From Atherix ibis (lineage: Eukaryota > Arthropoda > Insecta > Diptera > Athericidae): a stretch of DNA of 64,000 bases. Positions 54,800 to 64,000 of this stretch are shown in pieces (the first letter of the stretch is position 1; each line of letters opens with the position of its first letter). The DNA is taken from the NCBI GenBank assembly GCA_958298945.1, contig OY282605.1:39534811-39598810 (forward strand). The letters are read 5' to 3'. The notes under the pieces are model-generated. The model made no database searches. It had not been told where the DNA came from and saw only the letters and a list, made by a program, of their open reading frames with translations. Position numbers and translations under genes: made by a program.

Positions 54800-56440
54800 T
54801 TGTATAAATAAATAAACATTTTATCTTTTACAATATAAAATACATAATCATTAAACCGAGAAAAAGGTTATTTCATGAAAAAGTCCCCATAAATAAACGA
54901 ATGTGTATTGTGTTCGTAATTTTTTTTCTCCATACAATTTATTCAAAATAATACTTTCTAGAAAATGATTAGCCTATAATTCACCTTAATAGATGAACCT
55001 ATTTACCAATGTGGTAGAAATCTTCGAAATAATTCCATCACTAAGATAAAATCTGGAATAAATCCATTCAAAAAGTGTGCTTTCCTATTCAACAAATGTA
55101 TGGGCAAGCAATTCTCTTCGATTCGTCCTGGAAGTAACACATTCAACTATTGATTTTATATTTGGGAATATTAACGCATCACAATGATATTTCTTTGGTT
55201 CCTTCCTTTCTTCAAAGTATTTGTTTTGTTTTCGAGGAAGAAATTAATAGTATTTACTTTGTTGGAAGATTTGTATATAACAAATCCTGCCCATTCACCA
55301 TAGATTCTGTTAATGTTTCTTTGCTTCTTATCCAAGTCCTTTCTTGTTTTGTATGTTGTTTTTTTTTCTCTCTCTTTCTTACACAATACTGTACAATTTC
55401 CATTAAGGTTATCATTATCCATTTAAGATTTGCTTAAACATAACCAAGGGACTATTTGCGATGTTTATAAGAAATAAAATTGATTTATTTAATGATGTAC
55501 GAGTATTGTCAATGGAAAAATAGGAATTTCGAAAATTTCCTTAATTATGTTCGCCGAAAAAAATTCCAAATAAAAGAATATCGGTAATGTTATCTTTTCT
55601 TTTTAGAATAGATCTTATTATATAAAAAAAATTGGTTGAGAAAAAATATGCTTAAAATTGTTTAAAAAAGATTTAATGTTTTTTATCGTAAATTTGTTTA
55701 CCAAAACAAAGTATCTTTTGATTAACTCATCTACTTAGAGTGAGATACTTGCTTACAATTTCTAGATAAAGAAATAATTTTTTTTAAAAATTTTTATTTT
55801 GTTTTTGTTTGAGTATTTTTTAATAACATTTGTACTGAAATGGAAGTTTTTAGAGCAACCCGGCTAAGATGGTACCTAGATTTGAACTTAAGACGCAGAC
55901 ATCCTTAATTAGGATGCAATTAATCAAGGTACTAATAATTTATTTATTTTTAATTGTTAAGTATTTATTTTTTAATACATTTTTAGTATCATTTGTGAGG
56001 AAATGGAAATACAGACCATTTGACGATAACTTCAGGGCAACCCGGATATATTTTCTAGTTTACCTCATAATATTTTTGTTCGAAAAAAATTTAGTAATTG
56101 AATTTTTAAAAATTCCACATCCTAAATAGTTAAAACATAATAATTATCTTTTAAATTTTTAAAAGATAATTATCAAATTTTTACAGAAATGAAAAAAAAA
56201 CAATAATGGTTTTTTTTGTATGTATTTTCATAATTTCTAAAAGTTTAATAACGATTTACTGATTGAGCAGATATTCAGTTTTTGATTCGGATTGAATAGC
56301 CCCAGTATTTTCATAATTTTTTATATAAATATAAATTAAATAAAAATGTATTTATTTTATGATTATTTGCCATTTATAAAAATATATAATATTATTTAAA
56401 AAGTAAATTAAAATTTTGTTATATTGGCGTAGCTACTTTT
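54800..56440. other. AT-rich spacer
   Basis: Opposite-strand frames at 55150-55437 and 55171-55422 have no domain. GCAACCCGG occurs twice (about 55857 and 56036), hinting at a diverged 180-bp duplication. No gene supported. Confidence 0.4.
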
Positions 56441-56449
56441 TGCACTTTA

Positions 56450-57190
56450 AGAGGACCATATTATGGTCTTCAGCGATAAGGCTTATTTGTCACTCGGTGG
56501 ATAGGTCAATAATCAATACGTGAAGCTGTAAAATCCTATAAGTAACACCAATTTTTATTAGCAAAGAATGACTGCATGGTATGCATTTGGGTCTGAGGGT
56601 ATAATTTGAACGAATTTCTTTAAAAAATTTCAGTCAACATTACTTTTTTTGGGCCTCAATTTTAACATCTCAAAACTGAGGAATATTAAAAGTAACTTAA
56701 AATAAAAATATTTTCATATTTTTTTAATCATATCCTATTTAATATTTTATTCTTTTAATGAAATATAGTAAAATATCCAATTCAGGTATCGATTAATATA
56801 AAAACTATCGCAGTATCCTTTTTATAGTTTAGAAAGTACAGCCTTGTAATTTGACAGTTTTTTATTAACCATATATAAAGAAATTATATTTATTTTAAAT
56901 AAGACATGCCATTTTAGATAATAGATTAATTATGATTAAAATCACTAAAAAATACACAGAAGATAGACCGATTAAGTGCTGGACGAAAAGATCGTAGGAC
57001 CATGATTTTTAGAGCAAATTCTCTTCTGCGTTGAGGCTCATTTTTTAATCAGTGGTTACCGATTGTAAAATTAGAAATGTTTTGTTTATAGATAAAATAA
57101 GAATATTTGTCATTTTTAGAGGTATAAGTCGTATTTATGGTTCTAAAGGCCAATAGTAACTGTGGCAAAGCCACTGTATTCAGTATTATT
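56450..57190. repeat. 550-bp repeat, diverged copies
   Basis: TTTAGAAAGTACAGCCTTGT and AATTTGACAG (about 56828-56860), GAGGCTCATTTTTTAATCAG (about 57034) and AATAGTAACTGTGGCAAAGC (about 57151) match landmarks of 9240-9810 in the same order. A further partial match (GGCTTATTTGTCACTCGGTG, about 56479) suggests two overlapping old copies. Confidence 0.65.
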
Positions 57191-57289
57191 TTTTAAAATT
57201 AATTCTGAGTGCTATGACCATATTATACCGATTTTTTTTATCCCTAACTTCAAGATTTTAATCTGAAACATAAGCAGTTACAAAATATG

Positions 57290-58115
57290 GCTTTGTTATG
57301 CGAAAAGTTATCAGGACTCGTAATTTTAAGATTAACTTCCCGAATCATCCGATTTGACGTCTTTCAAATTTTTTTTTAAACTAACCTAAAAAAAGCTATG
57401 GTTTTCAATAAAATGGCGTTACAAGCCGCACAACACGTCAAAACATTGCAATTAATGTACTAAATTCGGTGATTGGATGATCTAACGAAACACTGATTGC
57501 CGCCAAGATCCTTCGATTTGACACCGTTGGACTTTTTTCTATGGAACTATTTGAAAACAAAAGTTTTAATCATTCAAGAATAATTCGAGGTCTAAAGCAC
57601 GATATTCGACAAGAAACAAGGCACAAAATATGACATATTTTGTGGTTGTTGTGCGAAAAGTTATCAGGACGCGTAGGTTCGAGATTGGCCTCCCAAATCA
57701 TCCGATTTGATGTCTTTGAACTATATATTTTTTTTAAACTAACCCCAAAAAAGCTATGGTTTTCAATGAAACGGCATTACAAGCCGCACAATACGTCCAA
57801 ACATTAAAACTAATTCACTTAATTCGGTGATCGAATAATCTCACGAAACGCTGATGTCAGTTGGCCGCCAAGATCTTCCGATTTGACACCGTTAGACTTT
57901 TTTCTTTGAGACTATTTGAAAAGAAAAGTGTATGTCAATAATTTACAAATAATTTACGTATAAGGTCGAAAGCACAATATTCGACAAGAAACAAGCCACA
58001 AAATATGACATACTTTGACTTTGTTGTGCGAAAAGTTTTCAGGACTCGTAAGTTGGAGATAGACCTCCCAAATTCATCCGATTTGACATTTCTGAATTTT
58101 GTTTTTAAATAACCT
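57290..58115 (+). repeat. 365-bp tandem repeat of a Fam5 third-Asp segment
   Basis: GTGCGAAAAGTTATCAGGAC or variants begin at about 57650 and 58026, with TATGCGAAAAGTTATCAGGA at about 57296, so periods are about 355 and 375 bp. Each unit encodes, with shifts, PPRSFDLTPLDFFLWNYLK (about 57512) or WPPRSSDLTPLDFFL (57862), preceded by a decayed second-Asp block (TSRTTRQNIA). A second, more diverged version of the same motif (LPNHPI / LPNSSDLTFLNF) follows VIRTRKLEI. Part of the third unit is missing. It is a transposase 3' portion duplicated in tandem. Confidence 0.82.
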
Positions 58116-58520
58116 AAAAAAAACCAGTTAACGCAAATTATCATAAATATTGTAAAACATTTTAATAATGAACACCCATCAAGTAATTGACCGAATTACA
58201 GCCCGGAATATGTGAATAAGTCAATAAAAATAACCTCAAAAAGATTGGTTCCTGCTGAAAGGACCTTTTATAGTAACTATTGGAATATTTCTATCTTTTA
58301 TGCATAATGGCAAGGTCTGAACAATATAATTAAATAAAATAATTATTAAAATTAAAATTAAAATTTTGCTTAAATTTAAGGATTTTTAAAGCTTATATTG
58401 GATAATATTTTATAAAATAGCAGAACTCACATAATTTTTGTTGCTGGGAAAGATAAATAAATTTTTTATAACAACCCAAACTATAATAAAAATTAATAAG
58501 AACTATTTTATCCGGTGCCT
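58116..58520. other. AT-rich spacer
   Basis: No motif recognised. It ends in a C9 run at about 58521. Confidence 0.4.
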
Positions 58521-58524
58521 CCCC

Positions 58525-58830
58525 CCCCCATATCCTTGAGGACGCTACTGGCGATGCATTTACGGTGACTGGTAAGCAATGTAGAGAGAAAAGTTACAAC
58601 AATTTTTCATGCATGAATTGGATTTATTGAGGTTGGACGATGTGTGTTTTCATCAGGGCGATATGTGCCACGTCACCTTATAAAATGCAAATTCTGCGAT
58701 CTACATTTCCTGACTGGATCATGTCGAAAACTGCTAATTTAGATTGGCACGCTTGCTTTATAAATTTGATTAATCTTGTTTTTTTTCCTACAATGATAAT
58801 TCAAACGATAGTTTTACGATAACCGATAGG
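58525..58830 (+). pseudogene. Fam5 transposase remnant (composite repeat, copy 1)
   Basis: LEDATGDAFTVTGKQC (about 58533-58580; family form FFENEAGxAVTVNGxRY) is followed by QQFFMHELDLLRLDDVCFHQ and GDMCHV (family form FFxPELDDLxLDDVWFQQDGATCHT, second Asp) at about 58598-58672. After a frame change comes YKMQILRSTFPDWIMSKTAN and LDWHA (family form ETIQLLRSxFPGRIISRxxDVDWPP). The third-Asp text after DWPP is not recognisable. Copy 2 at 63.02-63.18 kb keeps the first and last blocks. Confidence 0.82.
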
Positions 58831-60240
58831 TTTTTGGTCAACCAAATCCTTGTTGTATAAAATTATTTGAAAAATATTAAAAACTCTGAACTTATCTTTG
58901 AAACACCCTATAAAAATGATCTTAAAATTGTAGAAATTGAGTATTAAAATCAAAAAAGCATTTGATAAAAATTAATTTTTAAAAATTTATTTGCTCAATA
59001 GTGAGCAAAATAAATTTATAAATTATTTGGCTCACTATTGAGCACATTTTTCACTTGAATTTTATGTCGATGAGCAAAATTATGCCAGTTTAATTAAATA
59101 ATGCAATAAACAAAAAGTTAATTTACACTGAAAACAGATAATTTGAGGGTTGCATTATGAAATGATGAGTGATTAAAGTAAGGCCCTTAAACTAAACTTA
59201 AAAATTTTTTTAAGAAAACCGCTTAAATATTGTTCTATTAATGCATATTTTAAAGGTCCTTCTTTAACTATATAATTAAAACTTTACAGAATTTTATTAT
59301 TAAAATCAATAAATAATTTGATAAAAATTTATTTTAAAAAATCTATTTGCTCAATAGTGAGCAAAATAAATTAATAAATTATTTGGCTCACTATTAAGCA
59401 CATTTTTTACTTGAATTTTATATCGATGAGCAAAATTATGCCAGTTTAATTAAATAATGCAATAAACAAAAAGTTAATTTACCCTGAAAACAGATAATTT
59501 GATGGTTGCATTATGAAATGATGAGTGACTTAAGTAAGGCCTATAAACTAACCTTAAAAAATTATTTACGAAAACCGCTTAAATATTGTTAATAAATTAA
59601 TGCATATTTTAAAGGTCCTTCTTAAACTATATAATTAAAACTTTACAGAATTTTAGTATTAAAATCAATAAATAATTTGATAAAATTTTTTTTTCTTAAA
59701 TCAATGTGCTTAATAGTGAGCAAAATAAATTTATAAATTATATTGCTCACTATTGGGCACGTTTTTCACTTGATTTTTATGTCGACGAGCAAAAATTTTG
59801 TCAGTTTAATTAAATAAAGCCTGAAAACATATAATTTGAGGGTGTGTGACTAAAGTAAGGTCTATAAACTAACCTCAAAAAATTGAATATTGTTATTAAA
59901 TTGACAAAAATAGAAAAAAAAATATTTTATTGTAGGCTTTTCATTAAAAAAAAAACATTTAAAATTTTTACCTAAAATAATGAAATTTTCAATATTTTAG
60001 AATGAAATTTTTATGTACAAAATAACATAAAAATCATTAAAAAATATTTGAAATCATTATAAATTTTTAGCTGATAAATTATTTTGAGAAAATTACAGGT
60101 AATTTTTAAAATTTTATTCTTGGACTATTTTCATTCTCAATAGTTAATAATTATTAAATATTTTTTGTTTAATTAATGATAAGTTTTTAAAATAAACCCA
60201 CTCCAAAATATTGTATCTTCAATAACAACCCACTCAACCT
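58830..60240. repeat. Composite repeat copy 1, non-coding part with three palindromic units
   Basis: About 357-bp units start near 58930, 59285 and 59645. Each carries the inverted repeat TGCTCAATAGTGAGC...GCTCACTATTGAGCA (arms 58992-59006 and 59030-59044; 59348-59362 and 59386-59400; 59707-59721 and 59745-59759) with an AT-palindromic spacer, then GCCAGTTTAATTAAATAATG and CTGAAAACAGATAATTTGAG. The part after 59890 is AT-rich and also shared with copy 2, ending in AAGTTTTTAAAATAAACCCA at about 60180-60205. Confidence 0.88.
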
Positions 60241-61765
60241 ATAATAAAAATTAATATTAACTATTTTCTCCGGTAATAAAAATATTCAACTAAATAACAT
60301 AATAAAAAGTATCGATTGAATACTTTTATCAATAATATCGATCGATTGGGTTGGTAGTTTTAGTAAATCAATAGTTCACCACCCCTTCAGGTTAATAAAA
60401 TACTCAATCTTAATAATTGTTATCTGCAGAGGTGATAATAGAGAGAAATGGAAAGGAAAAGTTTCTCATATCGTTATCAACTCATTTATGGATTTACAAA
60501 AAGTTTATTTTCAGTTTAATCTTTTTAGTTTTTTTTTTTATAATTTTCAATAACTTTTGGAAAAATTCCTGATTGCTGTCCTTTTTTTCCAATTTGATTT
60601 TTAAGACCATGGGAAAAATTATTCTTTTCCAATATAAAATTCCACGTTAAATGGCAAACTGAGAATTGGAATTGTTTCGTATCAAATTATGACGAGATAC
60701 TCTTGGTACTACGCATACTTATGATCATACACAACTTGAAAATATCAATAAAAGTAAGTTCGTGATTTTATTCGAAGGTTAATAGGCAATAAGAAATCAT
60801 GGTTTTTACTCTTTTTTTTTGTTTTCAATATAATTGATCACGAAAATCATTAAATATCAATAAAAGTTCTAGAGAAAATGAAGGATTTCCGATTCGATTA
60901 TGTTCCAGAATAATTCTTGTTCAATTTCGATATATTTTAACATCCCTTATGCCAGTGAGTCTACCAAAATATCAGAGATTTATCCATGCTGAACGAAATT
61001 ACAATAAATGCGCGTGAGAATTATTCATTATTCACAGTAAATGATGTGCGCTTCATAAACGCAAAAAGACGAAACTTTATTTTATCTGAAAATGCGGATG
61101 CAATGGTTTCTTCCTCCTCTATTTACGAGTATAACGCGATGAATCAACACAAACGACTCTGCATGAGCATAAATGAATGAATGAAAATGTTGAGATACTC
61201 AGAATAGTACGATGTACGAGCTCGAGGGTAATTATGTGCAATTAACAAATAATGCAAATTAAATGAAGATTTTGCTGTGTAAAGATACCGAACAGCGATA
61301 AGATACGATATACTATCTAGAAGATTTGTTTGTTATCTTCGAGAATGGAATCGAGGAGACGTTATGGCCATACTATACGTTGGCGTACTACATATAACCT
61401 CGACTATAAATAGAAGCGAATACTCGTAAATTGAATTAATATTTACATATTTTTAGATTTAAGATTTAGTATTGCAAATGACTCGGATAGGCACTTGGAT
61501 GCATCCTCATTGCACTATATTTGCATGGAAGATTTGAATTCGTGTTTGTTTTGAGTTTGCAGTGAGAATTTTTTGTTAAGTGAATTTTTATTAGGGAAGA
61601 AAATTCAACTGAGTTCGAGGATAATTTTGGAATTTGCAAAAAATTTCTTTTTTCATTATTTTTTTTTTTGGATAATTGGAGGAAACAGGAATGATAAATG
61701 GTCTTAATGTGACCTGATTTCGTTAAAGCGTGCCGCTAAGAACTTGTATTTCAGTAGAAATATTA
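60241..61765. other. Low-repeat spacer, possible TATA element
   Basis: 60950-61570 is slightly GC-richer and free of recognisable repeats. CTATAAATAG (TATAAATAG at 61405-61413) is a strong TATA consensus, but no initiator motif lies 25-32 bp downstream and no coding frame follows. The 64-codon frame at 60986-61180 (MLNEITINARENYSLFTVND) is open but unrecognised. If any host promoter lies in the window, this is the likeliest place, at low confidence. Confidence 0.3.
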
Positions 61766-61769
61766 CAGG

Positions 61770-62150
61770 GTGTTCTAAAAGTAGATTCACAATTTCAATT
61801 TCATGCCATTTTGGGTAACTGTCATGTTGACAGTTGATTTTTGAAAGCCACAGAGAATGTATAGTTATTATAAAAGCTTCTACAATGTGTAATTATTATA
61901 AAAATATTTAATGGAAATAATTTATAAATTACTGTGACACTTATAAATTACATCAAAAATTGGATCGGAATGACGTGCCTTTAAGAGTGAATAAACGTGT
62001 TACAGGATTTGATAGACCAAAGCCTGGATGCTTTAGAACCGGACGCTCAACTAAGAATATTGTTATGGTGCGTGTGCAGTTGAAAGTGTAGCTAAATGTT
62101 CTGGAACCGAAAAGGATATCCTGAACTATTCTAGAAGTGCCATTAAATTA
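61770..62150 (+). pseudogene. Fam5-like transposase N-terminal remnant
   Basis: CAGGGTGTTCTAAAAGTAGA at about 61767 resembles a Tc1/mariner-type terminal repeat start. At about 61980-62110, stop-broken frames read VNKRVTGFDRPKPG, CFRTGRSTKNIVMV and VAVESVAKCSGTE. These correspond to IIxKFxETGSVxDRPKxGRxRTxRxxENIxxVRxSVxENP, the linker between the HTH and catalytic domain of Fam5-type transposases. No catalytic motifs follow before the next repeat. Confidence 0.6.
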
Positions 62151-62164
62151 AAAAATCCCTAATG

Positions 62165-62480
62165 TAGCTCTTTAGAGCAAAGCGTACCCACTAGATACTC
62201 TTTAAGAATAGTGAAAACTGATACCACGGGGGTCGTGAGCCCCACAGTAGTTCGTCTACTGTGGTTATCACCTACATCGTAGGTAGTGTTAGGACTGGAA
62301 ATGAGAGATGATGGAATTCCGAGTACTACGACTATAACCATATGGCCCTACCCATGATGGATGAAGCTGGTTAAAGGCAGGATTAAGTAGTTGCACAAAT
62401 GTGGGAGGAAGCGATCTGCTAGATGAGACCAGAAGATTGAATTTTTTCCTGCTTCAGAGGAAATAGACCAAGAAGACTAA
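62165..62480 (+). repeat. GC-richer dispersed repeat, copy 2
   Basis: Shares with 34080-34570 the blocks GTAGCTCTTTAGAGC, GGTTATCACCTACATCG, GTTAGGACTGGAA, GATGATGGAATTCCG, GTTGCACAAATGTG and AGAAGATTGA. It ends in AAGAAGACTAAGAAGATGAA, the position where copy 1 passes into the long GAA tract. Confidence 0.65.
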
Positions 62481-63015
62481 GAAGATGAAATTATGGCGTT
62501 GAAGCTTTGCATGGTTAATACTAATGTGAGTTGGGTCGTATCTGAAGAAAATGAAGAACAGAAGATAAATGGGGAACCTGAGAGAATTTTCCATGCATGA
62601 AGTGGCCCAAGCAAGAAATCAAAGAAGAATGCGTTGGATTGAAGCGAGAACGGTCGATAAAGCTCAGGTAGTGAAATTCATTACTTGACAGGTCTGTTAT
62701 GCACGTTTATTGGGTGTATCTCCATCCCTAGGATCGTAGGCAGCCAGTGGTATTATTTTTAACGATAGGTATGCCACATTAACTAACGTAAAGAATTCAG
62801 GTGGTACAGGAATTTTTGTTCAGAAATCAGATGATCCGTCAGCAAAAAAGCGAAATACTTTCAGAGCTTTATAGACAAGACTTGATTTTTCTACCAAATT
62901 GACAAAGAGTGACGGAGCCCTTTTTGACTAAAGCAGCATTGTTTATAAATGAAATATCCACTTTTGAAAATATGAAAAGTCATAGGCTATTCAAGAATGA
63001 CCTTTACATCCTCGT
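62481..63015. other. Mixed-GC spacer, unrecognised
   Basis: Higher GC than average. A stretch near 62596-62690 reads MHEVAQARNQRRMRWIEART in one frame, unlike satellite text, but no family is recognised. Confidence 0.3.
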
Positions 63016-63019
63016 AGAG

Positions 63020-64000
63020 TGACTCCTATATCCTTGAGGATGTTACTGGCGATACGTTTACGATGACTGGTGAGCAATGTACCACCTCACCTTATAAAAT
63101 GCAAATTTTGCGATCGACAGTTCCTGACTGGATCATGTCGAAAAGTGGTAATTTGATAGGTTTTTCTTCGACAACCGATAAGTTTTTGATAAACCAAATC
63201 CTTGTTTTATAAAATTATATGAAAAATAAAAAAAATTCTCAACTTATCTTTGAAACACCCTATAAAAATGATCTTAAAAAAAAGTTAATAACTACCAAAA
63301 TATACAATTTAAATATTAAAATAAAAAAACAATTTGATAAAAATTAATTGTTTTAAAATTAATGTGCTCAATAATGAGCAAAATAAATTTATAAATTATT
63401 TTGCTCACTACTGAGCATATTTTTGATTTGGTTTTTATGTGCAAAAATTGAAAAAATTTTGTCAGTTAAGTTAAATAATGCAATAAACAAAAAGTTGATT
63501 ACCCTGAAAACAGATAATTTGAGGGTGAGTGACTGACCTCAAAAAATTATAAAAAAAAAATTGCCTAAATATTGTTAATAAATTGATGCATATAATAAGG
63601 GTCCTTTAAAAAATATAAAAAAAAATTATTTTACTATGTGCATTTCGTTCAAAAAAAATATTTAAAGTTTTTACCACATGCGATATTTTACAAAAATTCT
63701 GACAAATCCCAAAATTTCCAAAGACTTTTAAAAATATTTAAAAAATTTTAGGGAAAAATTTTTATGTCCAAAATAACATAACATAAAAATCATTAAAAAA
63801 AATAGAAATCATTATACAATAAATTTTTAGCTGACGAATTATTTTGATAAAATTACAGGTAATTTTTAAAATTTTATTCCTGGACTATCTTCATTCTCAA
63901 GAATTAATATTTATTAAATATTTTTTGTTAAATTAATGGTAAGAACTAATTTTTTTAAATGTGAATGATTTCATAAGTTTTTAAAATAAAACCACTCCAA
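63020..64000 (+). repeat. Composite Fam5-derived repeat, copy 2 (runs off the window)
   Basis: It opens with LEDVTGDTFTMTGEQC (about 63032-63079) and YKMQILRSTVPDWIMSKSGN (about 63095), the same Fam5 segments as copy 1. The middle part QQFFMHELD to HQGDMCHV is deleted. The shared non-coding part follows: CTTATCTTTGAAACACCCTA, one palindromic unit (arms 63365-63379 and 63403-63417), and the AT-rich end up to AAGTTTTTAAAATAAAACCA at about 63976. It has one palindromic unit where copy 1 has three. Confidence 0.82.

Noticed and set aside
55150..55437. Overlapping opposite-strand frames of 95 and 83 codons
   Set aside because: Low-complexity Phe/Cys and Lys/Asn text from AT-rich DNA, no homology recognised.

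Overview
This 64 kb window is AT-rich, non-coding eukaryotic DNA that looks like insect heterochromatin. The insect inference rests on dense mariner/Tc1-type transposon remnants with TA target duplications, R1- and Jockey-like LINE fragments, a tRNA-derived SINE, and the recurring tetramer context TACTCGTA that is common in higher flies. A schizophoran fly is my best guess, held weakly. I found no intact host gene. Nothing bacterial is present: no operons, Shine-Dalgarno sites, CRISPR, rRNA or functional tRNA.

The window is a palimpsest of transposons and of satellites made from them. I distinguish five IS630-Tc1-mariner groups by their motifs. Fam1 is a mariner with TIR TTRGGTTGTYCGGAAAGTAA (12.85-15.19 kb, 48.6-49.2 kb, perhaps 0.43-0.78 kb). 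Fam2 is a mariner with TIR starting CGAGGTCTGTTCAAAAAGTA (13.95-14.80 kb, 38.26-38.93 kb). Fam3 is irritans-like (31.77-32.86 kb, and a relative at 7.69-8.74 kb). Fam4 is a mariner with a KNHLTG motif after the third catalytic Asp (0.94, 38.1, 40.8-43.5, 47.9-48.3 and 52.0-54.8 kb, all on the minus strand). Fam5 is a transposase with the PPRSxDLTPLDFFLW signature (12.4, 37.4, 51.2, 57.3, 58.5, 61.8 and 63.0 kb). LINE fragments lie at 1.4, 3.3, 12.0 and 17.2-17.9 kb, all on the minus strand.

Layout: 0-5 kb holds LINE and mariner scraps. 5.85-7.69 kb is a 360-bp satellite whose units each carry a motif resembling a CTCF core. 7.7-9.8 kb holds a decayed mariner, a perfect 26-bp-stem palindrome and the first copy of a 550-bp dispersed repeat. 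12-15.3 kb is a nested mariner-in-mariner. 17.2-17.9 kb is an R1-like LINE tail. 17.9-20.1, 23.0-24.3 and 28.0-30.3 kb are simple satellites of about 26, 14, 17 and 16 bp that mostly share the core ACTGAAAATT. 31.8-32.9 kb is a mariner with both ends. 34.1-35.4 kb is a GC-richer dispersed repeat leading into 0.8 kb of GAA/GAT purine tract. 37.4-39 kb is another transposon nest. 40.8-48.3 kb holds minisatellites, several of them made from transposase coding sequence. 51.2-54.8 kb is a Fam5 remnant, then a Fam4 copy expanded into an 84-bp array. 57.3-64 kb is Fam5-derived tandem and palindromic repeats.

The most interesting pattern is that mariner-type transposase genes have been turned into tandem arrays at least four times here, each from a different or re-used coding segment (HTH domain; segment ending at the third catalytic Asp). 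Two mariner copies also carry fold-back ends, which suggests aberrant gap repair. No transposase in the window appears functional.
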